Shown here piece after piece: positions 25,604 to 37,215 of a stretch of 64,000 nucleotides of DNA. The DNA is from Penicillium oxalicum. Taxonomy: Eukaryota; Ascomycota; Eurotiomycetes; Eurotiales; Aspergillaceae. The translations under genes and the position numbers were made by a program. Position 1 is the stretch's first letter, and the number at the start of each line of letters is the position of its first letter. Location of the stretch: positions 1,240,001 through 1,304,000 of the forward strand of contig NC_064655.1 of the NCBI RefSeq assembly GCF_001723175.1, in the 5' to 3' direction. A model generated the notes under the pieces. The model made no database searches, had not been told where the DNA came from, and saw only the letters and a list, made by a program, of their open reading frames with translations.

Positions 25604-27301
25604 TCAACGCTTCTTAATGCTGACATCAAGCTTGCCAACGGCCCAAATGCCCACAAAGACGGTGAGCAGACCCGCGAAGATGGTGAGAGGCTTGCGAAGT
25701 GCATCCGTAATAGTGTGGTCATAGACCACCTAGAAAATAGAACAAAAAAAAGGTTAGCTCAATAAAACTATCACACATATAGGAACGGGGAAGCCGTACA
25801 AGTAACTGCGAGTCGCGTGCCTCATCGGTGAGACTGTTGACCTCCAGGGTCAAGGTGGTCCGACCGAGAGTGTCCATGTAGGTCTTGAGCGACGACAGGG
25901 TGGCATTGATCTGGTTCCGACCGGGCAGACCGTTGCTGGCAGAGCCCTCGACAATCTCGTAACGCACATTGTGCGCACCTTCGGGAAGAATAACCCGGAG
26001 GATCACCCGCTCATACTGAATGCCCTCGGCCATTTTGGGTCCTTGAAGGAAAGGTGCTTTCAGGACGTAGGAGTCACCCCAGTGGCCTTGCGAAGGAAGG
26101 CAGAAAGGTTGTTGTTCCAGCCCAGCTTGAAGCTGTAATTCCAGCCTCCGAAAATAGGGTACCGGGGCTTGAACTCCAGGTTGGCGCCGGTCTTGGCGGT
26201 ACCGGGGCGATAGCGGCTGGTCGAGACATTACCAATATCGTCAACGAAATAAGCATCGACGGAGCCGGGGAGTAGAGGGTAGTTGAGCTCCCGCACAGCG
26301 CAGGTTGGAGCCTTTTGGTAAGAGGCAAAGGTCCACTCCACGCGCGAGAATTGGTTGGTCAGCTGCGAAGCGTTGTTGCGCAACCAGTAACGTTCTTCTG
26401 TGGCCAAGTTGCCGCCCCAGTGTGAGACTTCCAGATCGCGCTCGAGCAGATTCACGGTAATCACCGGGTGAGTGTACTCGTAGCGCACGGTGACCGGGTA
26501 CTCTGTACCAGGAGTCACCTTGGCAGTGTCATAAGGGCCATATGTGTAGGTGGCCCCCTTCCGCTCCGGGTCAGCACCAGACTTGAGACCTTCGGTGGTG
26601 GTGTAGTCGGGGATATCAGTGCTGGGGAACTTCAGCTTAGTCTTCTGGGTGACTGTCTGATAGGCCGAGGGCACGTAGGCGGAGAAGCGATAGGTCAGAT
26701 ATTGTTTGTCATTCTGGTCAATGGTGGCCGGCAGCGGGCTCAAAGAGGATAATAGGGAGTAGGAGATTCCAAGGGTCAGCTGGGACTTCGGAGCCAAAGG
26801 TTCGGGGAAGTGGACAACGAAGTATTGGGTTTCACTATGTATTCGAGTGTCCAGATCAGCTCAACTTTCGCTCAATACTTGTGGGATGCCGCGCATGCGC
26901 ACACGACCAAAAATGCGACGACCGATGACGATCAATCGCACTGCACTCGAGACAGCTTACCTGGATGCGACAGGCTCTGTGACATCGACCTCAAAGCGGC
27001 CCTTGTTGGGCGCCTTTCTATCGCGCACCTCGAACCCTCCGACTCGCTCAAACAGATCTGCAGGGAATGGAACGTAATAGTCGCTCTCGGGCTGCTTGCC
27101 AATGTTCTCAACGACTACATTGACGGTCTCTCGTGCATAACCCTTTTCCAGGTTGGTGTTGCGGACCACATTTGTGTTCTTGAAGACTTGCGCAGGTTGA
27201 AAGTCGGATGGAAGAGCCACGCGGAATGGTGTGGTTGAATCGGCCGCGGCAGCCAAGCTGGGAGCAAGCAGCCCGAGCACGGTGGCGGTGAAGAACCTCA
27301 T
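25604..27301 (-). CDS. ost1: Oligosaccharyltransferase subunit OST1 / ribophorin I, with a one-base frameshift
   Basis: A subunit of the ER oligosaccharyltransferase complex that transfers the dolichol-linked glycan to Asn during N-glycosylation. Exons read on the minus strand: 27301-26961, 26834-25800 and 25729-25604, with introns of 126 and 70 bp (GTAAGC...TAG and GTACGG...TAG). A signal peptide (MRFFTATVLGLLAPSLAAAA) is followed by the lumenal region. Recognisable blocks are KNTNVVRNTNLEKGYARE, YFVVHFPEPLAPKSQLTL, VSHWGGNLATEERYWLRN and ERVILRVILPEGAHNVRYE. The last exon gives a membrane segment (RKPLTIFAGLLTVFVGIWAVG) and a short basic tail ending KKR. The frame slips between FLRKATG and DSYVLKAPFLQG: plus-strand CCCC at about 26075-26078 needs one more C. 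Coding length is 1502 bases, one short; the corrected protein is about 500 residues. It is divergent from the pseudouridine gene. Confidence 0.92.
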
Positions 27302-27636
27302 TGCAATTGAGGATATCGTGCCAGAGCACCAATTGGCCCCAAGCAGTCTATTGGAAGTCTTTTTTGGGGGGATTCTTCAACGAGGTTGTTGACGAATCGG
27401 GCTTGAGAGGGGGAAAAGGTCGACCTGACGAAGCTGATGAGGTGTCCCCATTGTATACGCAATACGGTGGGCGCAGCGGCCACGAGATGCACTCCGCTGC
27501 TCTTATCGCTCCGATAACAGCTTCTCCTCATTTCCGCCGCCTCCACTCTTTCATCTCCATCCCCCACTCATTTGGTCTGTGGAGAGTCATTCACTCCTTC
27601 TGCGTGTGTTTTGGCCAATTCCTCCTCCTGGTGATC
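27302..27636. promoter_or_regulatory. Shared divergent promoter of ost1 and the pseudouridine gene
   Basis: Only 335 bp separate the two start codons, so both promoters must lie here. The plus-strand side next to the downstream gene is CT-rich (about 27520-27600). I see no motif I can name with confidence. Confidence 0.6.
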
Positions 27637-30463
27637 ATGTTCGTCTCCAGAGCAGCTGCTCGGCTTCAATGCCGAAGAGGCACTCATCTACCACACCTAC
27701 GCTCCCTTCATGATCTCCAGAAGCACCCTCAGAGTAGGTTCCTGCAGGTTTCGGAAGAGGTGCGCGACGCTGTTGCAACTGGAAAGCCAGTTGTTGCACT
27801 GGAAACAACAATCTATACACACGGTCAGTAGCCACCAGAATCGTAGAAAATTGCTAGCAGATGGTATATGGCACAGATATGCCCACCTGAAAGCTGCGCA
27901 ATTTCGCATGGGCTTGCTGACTTTGACTCATCCAACGCCAGGCTTTCCGTACCCCGAGAATGTTGCGCTTGCACAGCTTCTGGAATCAGTAGTGCGGAAG
28001 AATGGTGGTGTTCCCGCAACCATCGGTATTCTCGGGGGTGTGGCTCGGGTTGGAATGAGTCCCGACGAGATCGTCGAGTTGGCCTCGACTGTCGAGAACA
28101 AGAGTGCCATCAAAGTCTCTCGCAGGGATCTTGGGTACATTTGCGGCATGGTCAGTTGCATCGGGTGACCTTCATCACAGGCACAGCACTCACAAATCTC
28201 TAGGGTATGGCTGGGAAAAAGATTCATGGTGGTACCACCATTTCGGGCACAATGATTCTTTCTGAGCTCGCTGGCATTCGAATCTTTGGCACTGGAGGCC
28301 TTGGTAAGAACTTGAGTCAATCAATCCCGCCTCAAAAATCATGGATTAACAATCACTACAGGAGGCGTTCACCGTGGGGGTGAGAACACCATGGATGTTT
28401 CTGGTACGTTAAATCATGTTCATCTGCTTATATCCTGAATCATGTGAGACTAAAGTTCGATGTCAGCCGACTTGACTGAATTGGGTCGCACCCCGGTGAC
28501 CGTCATCAGCTCTGGAAGCAAGAGTTTCTTGGATATTCCTCGCACTCTTGAATATCTCGAAACGGAGGGTGTCTGCGTGGGAACCTTTGCCGATGGCCGC
28601 ACAGGTCCAGTGGATTTCCCCGCTTTCTACTCCAGAGATAGTGGGATTCGCAGCCCCAAGGTGATTCAAAATGAAGCCGAAGCCGCTGCAATTGTTTGTA
28701 AGTTTGGATGCATTTGCCATGATTCCTGACGCCCATCGAACTGACATGGTCAATAAGATGCGCAATCTCATCTTCCCGTCCGCTCGGGTCTCCTTTTCTG
28801 CAACCCCGTGCCTGAAGAAGCGTCGTTTGACAAATTGGAAATGGACCGTATTGTTGCGGAGGCAGTTCGTCTCGCTGAGGTCCAAGGCTACACAGGCAGT
28901 GATAACACTCCCTTCGTCTTGGCCAAGATCAAGGAACTTAGCGGGGGAAAGAGCGTTGTTGCAAACCGCGCCTTGATCGAGTCTAATGTCCAGCGGGCAA
29001 CCCGAGTGGCCGTGGAGCTGGCTAAGCTGGAGAATGGCGACCGTGGAGTCAAGGCTGGGTGAGTCGGTCACGGCGCTTGGCTACGTACGACATGTATATT
29101 CGGTGCTAAAGTTGAAGACACGCTTCTCGATAGACATATGCCTGCCATCCCTAGTCCCACCAAATCTACCAACCTAGATCAGCCCAAATCTCACCAGACT
29201 GTTTCACCACCGTCTCAGTCTCACGCTCCAGAAAAAGCAGATCTCGTCGTAGCTGGCTCGCTCGCAATCGACCTGTCCTGTGACTACGCTCCCTTCACGC
29301 CAGAGAGCAGTCAAGACGCACCCGTACCGCACACCTCTAATCCTGCAGTCATCGGGCAGAGTTTGGGTGGCGTTGGTCACAATGTCGCCCTGGCTGCCCG
29401 GTACATCGGGAGCGAGGTGCTCTTCTGCAGTGTGGTTGCAGATGATTTGAGCGGACGAGCGGCTCTCTCAGCCCTTGAAACCGAAGGTCTTGACAATGCA
29501 GGCATTCAGATACTTCCCGCGAAATCAGGTACACGGACAGCACAGTATGTGGCCATCAACGATGCAAAGAAGGATCTCGTCGTTGCCATGGCAGATATGG
29601 GAATCGTGGAGCTTTCCGAGAAGGAGTTGGACTTTGACCAGTTCTGGGAACCATTGATGGCATCTGCGAAGCCGCACTGGGTAGTCGTCGACGCCAACTG
29701 GCGTCCAGAGGTCATTGCCAAGTGGACCTCGATGGCTCGCAAGCACGGCGCACGCGTAGCGTTCGAGCCAGTATCCAACGCCAAGTCTCGTCGCTTATTC
29801 CTTCGGGATCCCGCCAGCGGAGCCGATGCACCTATTGGACCGACTCAGACCGTTCCCAACCATGTCATCAGTCTCGCCTGTCCTAACCGATATGAATTAT
29901 CAACCATGTACATGGCTGCCCGTGAAGCGCAGCTCTTCGATTCTCCAAGCTGGTGGGCCGCAATTGACGCCATGGGCCTTTCGCCCAGTGGTTCGCGCGA
30001 GCGCCTAGTCATGGCGACGTCAGCCAAGCTGGTCGATGAGGGTTTACCCCAGCAGTCCATTCAGCTTCTCCCTTTTATCCCATGCATTATCACAAAGCTT
30101 GGAGGGGCCGGTGCGCTATTAACTCAGCTCCTGCCACGTAATGATCCTCGATTGACGGACCCCGAGTCCGCGCCTTATATTCTGTCTCGCACCAGCTCCA
30201 CCGATGTACCCTTCGGAGGGGTGTATATGCGTCTCTTCCCACCTGCCGCGATCTTGGCGGCCGATGAAGTGGTTAGCGTCAACGGTGCCGGCGATACTCT
30301 GCTGGGTGTCTTGGTTGCTGGGCTTGCAAAATATCCCACGCTGCGCGTGGAGAATGTTCTGCCTTTGGCCCAAGAGGCGAGCCGCAGGACGTTGATGAGT
30401 GCGGGTGGAGTGAGCAAAGACCTGGAAGGCCTCGTGGCCGAGTTTAAAGCAATTGCCCAATAA
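27637..30463 (+). CDS. Bifunctional pseudouridine-5'-phosphate glycosidase / PfkB sugar kinase
   Basis: A fusion of the two steps of pseudouridine breakdown: phosphorylation of pseudouridine by a PfkB-type kinase and cleavage of pseudouridine 5'-phosphate to uracil and ribose 5-phosphate. Seven exons: 27637-27823, 27942-28150, 28204-28303, 28362-28403, 28467-28697, 28758-29058, 29134-30463. Total is 2400 bases, 799 residues, perfectly in frame. The N-terminal glycosidase half (about residues 35-355) shows [49 protein letters not shown] and [15 protein letters not shown], whose Lys fits the catalytic lysine known from bacterial PsuG. The kinase half (about 385-795) shows [20 protein letters not shown] and the PfkB signature [15 protein letters not shown]. 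The Arg-rich first 35 residues may be a mitochondrial presequence. The last intron sits at the junction of the two halves. Fused enzymes of this layout are common in fungi. Confidence 0.93.
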
Positions 30464-30667
30464 GACCATGTATATAGCCGGCTCTTTGAAAAAGTCTTAC
30501 ATGAGGCGTGTATCAATAGATGTCAAATTTTGTGGGGGGGAAAACAATAAGAAGAAAAAGAAAAAGAAGGTTCATTATAGTATCAATGCTCATCGTGCTG
30601 GCAAAGTTGGCTCGACACGGTAGCGCTCGTTCAGCTCTTCCAACGAGAAGGGCAAAAAAAAACAATT

Positions 30668-32370
30668 CTATTTCCTGCGGTCGAATTGGGGTACAAGATC
30701 TGGATCCAACAGCCCTGCTTGAACAAGTACATCGGCCTGGTCCCAGTAAAGAGTTTGATGAACGATGCGATCGGCAAAGAAGCTTGCCACGACGACAATG
30801 ACCACTTGAATATCGCGATTCGTCGGCGGAACACGCGGAAGCAGCCAGGGAACTTCCTTGCTATGGCAGAAGGAGAATAAGACCTCATCCACAATACGAT
30901 CTGCGCCCACCGTCCGGGATAGTAATCGAATATGCTGACTAGGCGGTCCATTGGGAATGAACACATCCATGAAGAATGTGCGGAGGTCATCCGGAGTCGA
31001 GCCTGAAGCGGAAAACACCTCTAGTCAGTCTCAGTTCACGCAACCCTTTCAATGTAAAATTGTCCAGGTATAGCCGAAAATCCAATCATCCATGATATGA
31101 TGACCACGGGCAATTCTTTTCTTAACATACCTCCAGCCTTGGTCGGTGCACAAATCACTTTCGCATTCTGCTCATCGTGGGCGCTCGTTCCCCCCGTAGC
31201 TTGACAGATCAGATCATTTCCAGGCTTCAAGACAATCTCCATGGCCGAGCCATGAGGTGCCGGCTGCCCAGAAGCCATTTTAACCAGGTCCAACCCATCC
31301 ATCAATCTTGCCCAATACTCTTCCCACACAGTCTCAATATCGGTAATAGGCCATGTGCTTCTTGCACCAAAGGCATGACGGAGACAGCCCAGCGCTCTGC
31401 TCCACGCCAGCTGAGCGCTGATGCGATCATCATCAACGGGTCCCTGGTCTTTGATACTGTAGTTGGAAGGTCGAGATTCTGCGAATCCTGCCCGCGCTTC
31501 CGGATAGCCGTACACATGACAGCGATGACGCTTCTTGTATGTGACGTCGCCTTCACTCGGACTGACGCTGATCCATGGCCAAACGGTACGGCTGCCCGGG
31601 TTGTTCCCGGGGAGGTGGATCTGGATGGGGAGGAATGAGGTCGGGGCACTAGGGTCGAAGATGGCACTCGTATCTCCGCAGGCGGGGGCACAGCACTCTT
31701 GCATGTTTTTGGGTGCATTGGTGAGGATTGGATCGTTTCCATCCAAGGGATAATATGCGATGAAGGCGCAGAGGCGAGGAAAAGGGTTGGTCGAGGTGTG
31801 GGAGAGATGGTGCGAGCCAAGGAGATAGTATGCGGGTCGATTGTATGCTACAAATTGTATTAGTCTCTCTTTGGCGGCTCATTTCTCTCCGTGGATTTGG
31901 TGTCTTGATAGGTCATCCTTGTCTCATGCAGTCATGACTGCAGACTATCACATACCGACAATAGCATATCTCTCGCCGGGTTCCAAGTCATCCTCTTTCT
32001 CATGAACCGCAAATTCCAACGCCTTCCGGTCCTTCTCCGCATCTTCGGTGCAGACAAACCCCAGGTAAGTGACGTCAAATCCCTCCGCCTCAAAGCGCTG
32101 GATAATGTGAGGATCGAACGTCGCATTATCCGAAATCAAGATCAAATGGCGTGGCGAAGGCTCTTCGACCGCAGCATGAGACCGACGCCTCCAAGAGCTT
32201 ACACTCGTACTTCTCCGACGCTGGAAGTCGTGTGATTTGAATGCCGATCCTGACCGGGACCCTGAGCCCGATCCAGATGCAGCATGATTGCCATGTTCAC
32301 GCGGGTTATGCGGATGATCACCCGTGCCGGTCGTTGCGCGTCTGACAAGGCGCTGAATGACATTCACCAT
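30668..32370 (-). CDS. Dienelactone-hydrolase-like / SnoaL-like fusion protein
   Basis: Three exons on the minus strand: 32370-31956, 31847-31131, 31002-30668, with introns of 108 and 128 bp. The total is 1467 bases, 488 residues, in frame. After a Ser/Gly/Arg-rich start (residues 1-70) comes an alpha/beta-hydrolase-like half (HLILISDNATFDPHIIQRFE, KEDDLEPGERYAIVAYNRP, FIAYYPLD, HVYGYPEARAGFAE). A C-terminal NTF2/SnoaL-like half follows (STPDDLRTFFMDVFIPNGPP, SRTVGADRIVDEVLFSF, VPWLLPRVPPTNRDIQV, LYWDQADVLVQAGLLDP). Fungal proteins annotated as carboxymethylenebutenolidase have this layout. I do not see the Gly-x-Cys-x-Gly nucleophile motif of true dienelactone hydrolases or a Gly-His before the final Phe, so hydrolase activity is doubtful. 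It is convergent with the pseudouridine gene, 204 bp away. The start was chosen as the first Met after an in-frame region lacking family resemblance. Confidence 0.85.
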
Positions 32371-32915
32371 GTTTGCGGGCGGATGATTGAAGCTTTGGTG
32401 GACAGCCCAGGAACCGGAAGTTTCGACCTTATACCTTCCATGGAATCCCGGCAGATCCGGGTTGAGACTTCCATACGGTGGAGTGACATGGGACAAGACT
32501 GTAACTCGACTGCCTGGCTGTGCCAATGCTTTGCATTTCTTGGTGTGACGTCGACGAGTGGTTTGCAATCAGCTGTTTCGGGCCGAACCACGTTCGTTGT
32601 ATGTAACACCCCCAAATCACGAGATGAGCTGTCGACAGAACGAGAGAGAGGGGTCCAACTGTCAGGCTGACGATCATCTGAGAGAGCGAATTGTATATCA
32701 AAAAAGATGAATGAAGTACAAGGTCGCGTGGAGATGAAGCTTGTAAAGAGAGAAGTATGTGTAGTGAATCATGATGGTCTAGCTCAAGAAGTGGGGGGAG
32801 TTTGGATCTCCGCAACAAGAAAATTGAGAAAGGAAAAGCAAAGAACTAAAAAAAAGTATCACCGCTCAATATACCAAAATCTATACCCTCAAGAAATGAA
32901 TTATTCCCAGGTCGT
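32371..32915. other. Promoter-size gap between two minus-strand genes
   Basis: 545 bp between the 3' end of riboflavin kinase and the start of the hydrolase-like gene. It should hold the promoter of the latter. I see no further gene or named site. Confidence 0.5.
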
Positions 32916-33782
32916 TCAAATCTTTACGCCCGCGCCATCAAAAGTCTCCAACCATTTTCGATCTGCACTGACTGGAGCCGACGACTTGCCGTCGTCCACG
33001 AGATATCGCCGATAAGCATCGCGAAGTAGGCTTTGTCGCGCAACCTCGCAGTCCACCCGAATATCCTCGATTAAAGCTTCGAGTGAGACATAGTCGTACT
33101 CAGGGCGGATGTATCCCAGAATCAAAAGATTGAGCTGTGTGCCATAAAAGTCGGGCATGCGGTGGAACTTCGGCTGAGGGACAGCTGTCGGCGACGGTTC
33201 TGTCAATTGAGACAGGATATGAATTTCCTGCACAGACATCATGTTGAGTCAACTCATAATCCTGTCAAACAAGGCGAAAGAGGCGAGAAAAAAAAACAAA
33301 AAGAAACACAAAAAGCGCAGTGATCAGAGCAAGGGGAGCTAGTACGTACCACCGATCGCACCGTGTTCTTGTAGAACGGATTGTATCCGATGCTTAACAC
33401 GGCTGGCAAGATGGTCGCAGGCGCCGACTTCTCAGCGCCAGAATTCACACCATTCGCCTTCTCCTGCGACGGGCCCCGAGGGTCAAGCGCTACGACACCA
33501 TAGTATACTCCGGTGCTCAGCTCAGGGTGCTCCTCGGACAGGTTATCGGCCGGGATATTCGCAGTGGGAATTCCGAGCTAGAGAGGTCAATCCGTGTGAG
33601 CACCGGTCCAGCCAAGAGCATGAATGGAGAAGTTGGCGGGTTCAACGAGAAACGTGCGCGCATACCTCCTTGCTGCCTCGGCCGAAGCCCTTGATGACGG
33701 GCCCTGATAATCGGATTGGATACGGGCTCTCTGGGCCTGCGTCAGGCCCAGCAACCGGATCACGAGACTTGTCGGGACGCAT
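32916..33782 (-). CDS. fmn1: Riboflavin kinase
   Basis: Catalyses riboflavin plus ATP to FMN, the first step in making flavin cofactors. Exons on the minus strand: 33782-33666, 33577-33350 and 33227-32916, all phase 0, with introns of 88 and 122 bp. The total is 657 bases, 218 residues, a usual length for eukaryotic riboflavin kinase. Signatures are [17 protein letters not shown], then LGIPTANIP with the PTAN motif that binds nucleotide and magnesium, [27 protein letters not shown] whose Glu fits the catalytic base, and [20 protein letters not shown] followed by [16 protein letters not shown]. An insert of about 15 residues ([17 protein letters not shown]) before DFYG resembles one I associate with Aspergillus homologues. 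The first Met of the frame is used. Confidence 0.95.
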
Positions 33783-34925
33783 GTTGGATATTGGCCCTTT
33801 TTTTTTTCTGTTCGAAGACCAACTTGCGGAAAAGAAGCGCAAGAGAGATGGATCGCGGGGCAGTGGAACCGTTTGGACGAAAGGCCGTCAGACGGAGCGC
33901 GTGGGGCACTCGGGCCCTTCGGGGCTTCGGACGGAGAAAGTATGGGCGTGCTTGATAAGCAGAGAGATGGCAGGAGTAGTAATTTTATCAAACCAAGTCT
34001 CACCTGGATAGAGGAGATGGTTGGAAGATTGATGAGACTGTATGGTAAGATCAAAGGCTTTGGTGCCAATCTCTCTCTCTCTCTCTCTCTCTGTACAATT
34101 GTGTCAGAATGAGAGACCAGATGGAGAACACAGACTTCCAAAGTCGGTAAAATGTTCCCGGCCGATTGCAAGTGGACGTCGATGGAGGTCTCGTCAGCGG
34201 AACGGCACCAAATTTCACAACTACAAGGCAACTTTCAATCGACGCTGCTCCCAATCCGAAGACGTAAAGTTCATAATTGGCATATCGGTCTAATTTTTTT
34301 GAATAAATTGAGAGTCCAGAGTCCGGGAACTGGAGATTGTCGGTAAAAAGTTCAATATGTAGACGCACGCAGGGTCCCAATCTTCAGAGTTACAGATGCC
34401 ATTTTTGAAAACCTTGCGGCGCCGAAAAAAAAAAAAGAAAGCGACAGCACATCAAAAAACAGAGAAAACCCACAGACGCCGGGCCAGACCCGTGTTCGGG
34501 ACGACCAAAGCCCAAGTATATGTACTGTGCAGGCGAAAAAGACATGATAATGAGGCCCGGGAAGGCAAAATCAACCCGTCCTCCGGATCAGTGGGAGAAT
34601 ATATACGATCTCATAACGTAACAGGCGTGACGAAAACCTTGGGGTAAAGGTACAGAGCGTAGATCGGCAGGAGCGGAATAAATACTCTCGAGCGAGAAAA
34701 ACGACGGTTGGGTATGAAGGCAAGAGCTGCGACAACCAAAAACAAATAAACAAGGAAACAAACGGAGAAACAGAGTGAAACAGGAAGAATGGACGAGAGA
34801 ATTGGGCCAGGACAAGTCCGTAGACGTGACGCGTGGGAGGAACGATCAGATGCACGGTAGAAACTAGGAGGAAAAGTCGTTAGTTCAGATGATCTGCACG
34901 ATAACCACTGAGCGAGGCACGGAAA
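33783..34925. other. Intergenic region downstream of acuK
   Basis: The gap between the 3' end of acuK and the start of riboflavin kinase, both on the minus strand. It contains a CT microsatellite at about 34072-34092 and A-rich stretches. The longer frames (for example 33587-34231 minus) run over the riboflavin kinase start and are not protein-like. No gene is supported. Confidence 0.5.
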
Positions 34926-37148
34926 TCAACCCACATTCATCACAATGAGCATGGGAATATCGAAAACATCCCGCTTGACTGTCCAGCAGTACGCGCACTC
35001 GACTTTGCCATCTTTGGAGCCCAGTTGGTTCATGCCCGCTTCGCCGGCGATCCCGCCTTTGCGGATGTGGTTGTTCCACTTCCCATACTCATCCGAGGAG
35101 GCGCCCTCCACGTCCTCTTTTGTCTTGTACCGGAGCAGCTTGCATCGCGTCATAACACTACCGCGAGAGTCCCCAAACGCAAGGCGTGCAAAGTCCTCGT
35201 AGAACTCAACCACGCTATCATCATCCAGCAGCTCCGCCAGAAAGACCGGTTGAGGACGACCACTGTGCTGCCTTCAAGGGTTGAGCTCCGTGGTGTGAAA
35301 CTGCCACGCGACGTCGTCCCGGACTGCGGGAGTGCCGAGCCACCGGTGTTGACGTTCAAGTTCGGTTCCTTACCCAGGAGAACATCCTTCTTCCAACCCG
35401 TCAGGATACTGAATTCTTTGCCGACGGCGGCAATTTCACCGGTGCGTCGGCACACAATGGTCGGGGTCCCGCATGCATTGATAAAGTCCTCATACTCGAA
35501 CAATGTTCGCTGGAAGCATTTTTCCATGAAGATCAAGTCATCGCGGTTGAGAGTTTTGGTGGTCGCAATGAAGGACGGGCGGATCGAGGCCAGCGCTTTC
35601 GCAATTCGCAGGGTTTTCTGCGGGCTAAAGCGCCGTTGAATGAATGCGGTGAGGTTGTGAAAGCCACTGGTATACCCGTAGGGCTCCTTGACGCTCTCGT
35701 AGATCAACGACGGATTGCGGTGACGTCGACGAGGACCCACCTGCAGATCCCGATGCTTCAGGCTTGGGGTCGTGATCAGCGGCCGCGGCCCGTTGTTGTT
35801 TGGGGCCAGGCTGCTACTTGTCGGCTTGGAAGGGTTGTTGGAATTATGAGCAGAGGTGTCGTCGATGCCCGCGACCGTCACATGCGGACTTGCGGTTGCA
35901 GACCCAGGACTGGCAAAATTGGCCGGTCCGCTCTCGATGGCAAAGGCATGCGGCGCATCTGCTTTCATGTGCCCGTTGAGTCGACCGTTGGGTGCGTACA
36001 CGCCGCTCACGTTCACATGCGCGGGGCCCGAGGCCTGACCTGCGGACCATTCATTCAGTAAGGGATCCCCAAACAGGAACGGTTGCTGATTGCCCGGGCT
36101 TTCGCTGAAACCCGCCGCAGGTGTTGAGAACTGGGCAGATCCACTGCGGCCGATCGACCCTCGCTGTCCCCCGGCTGAATCGGTCGGAGAGTCACCTGCC
36201 CCGGTAGCCATGTGACCCAGCATGCCAAATTCCAGGGCACCATAACGGTTCTCAAAGTTCATGCTTGAGAGGTCAAAGTTGAATAGCGCGGGGTCGCTCG
36301 GGTCAAAGAAAGGCCCCGCGAAAGGATTTTGCGATGTGTTGGCATCGCCCGAGAGGGCAGTGCCTGGGGTGGGTTGCTGGCCCAGCGTGGAAGACAGGCT
36401 AGCGTTTCTGCCATTGACGCCTGTCTTGAGGTTGAATGTGGGTGAAACCGGGGATTGCGTCGTGAACGGGCTTTGACTGAGCGTGGTATCCGTGAACACA
36501 GTGTACGGTGCCGCTTGCGGTTGCGATTGCGACTGAGGGGTGGGAAAGAAATTGGCGGTGGAGGTTTGCTGTGGCGGCTGTTGTTGCGGTGTCGAGGAGG
36601 AACCGCTCCGAGATATTGATGGCAAATTTGTCGTGACCCCGGTGCCGCTGCCGTTGCTGAAGAAATTGGCTCCGACGCCAGGCATCAGAGCTCCATCCGG
36701 GGCATCGTGAAGATACTTGGCTTTTTTGCGGATGCCATCGTGGCACGCGTCCTGCAGACCGCGCTTGATACAGCGTTGGCAAGGTCGCTCGTCGCCTAGG
36801 ATGGAAATAAAAACATTTGAGAGTTAGCCCCAGTTTTCAAGCTGCAGATTGGGAAACACGCGCACGCATCCCGCACACCCCCGCGACGATCACATAAATC
36901 ATACCGCATGTCAGATGAGCTCGCTGGCAGGCAAAACAGGCTCTGCGGGCCTTCTTCCGCCGCGGACGCGAGGGGTCCTTTGCGCTCGTAACTTTTCGAG
37001 CATTTTCATTTATACCGTCATCACCTCCATTGACTCTATCAGCCAGCGAATCCATTTGCTCTGAGTGCTCGGTCGCGTCCGCAGAATCGCGGTCGCCGCC
37101 ACTCTGATTCATGGGAGACTGGGAGCTTGCTTTGGGTTCCATCTTCAT
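34926..37148 (-). CDS. acuK: Zn(II)2Cys6 activator of gluconeogenesis AcuK, with a one-base frameshift
   Basis: A nuclear regulator that with AcuM activates gluconeogenic genes during growth on acetate or other non-sugar carbon in Aspergillus. Exons on the minus strand: 37148-36905 and 36795-34926, with an intron of 109 bp. The zinc cluster (residues about 71-98, [15 protein letters not shown] then [12 protein letters not shown]) is split by the intron just after its third Cys, and [16 protein letters not shown] follows. The middle is Gln/Ser/Pro-rich with [37 protein letters not shown] and [19 protein letters not shown] domain lies near residues 530-600 ([20 protein letters not shown]). The frame breaks after STLEGST and resumes at [14 protein letters not shown], then continues to [14 protein letters not shown]. 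The plus-strand CC at 35260-35261 needs one more C. Length is 2114 bases, one short; the corrected protein is about 704 residues, normal for AcuK. Confidence 0.93.
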
Positions 37149-37174
37149 TTCGTCATGTACTTGCCCCCCGACAC

Positions 37175-37177
<3 letters not shown>

Positions 37178-37213
<36 letters not shown>
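37178..37213 (-). repeat. GA/CT microsatellite in the acuK leader
   Basis: A pure GA tract of 36 bases on the plus strand reads as (CT)18 on the coding strand, 29 bases before the acuK start codon. It occupies almost the same position as the CT tract in the WOPR leader. Confidence 0.9.

Positions 37214-37215
<2 letters not shown>

Noticed and set aside
32916..37148. A functional cluster linking pseudouridine breakdown, the hydrolase-like fusion, riboflavin kinase and acuK
   Set aside because: All are widespread genes with separate promoters and no shared pathway I can show; adjacency alone is weak evidence in fungal genomes.
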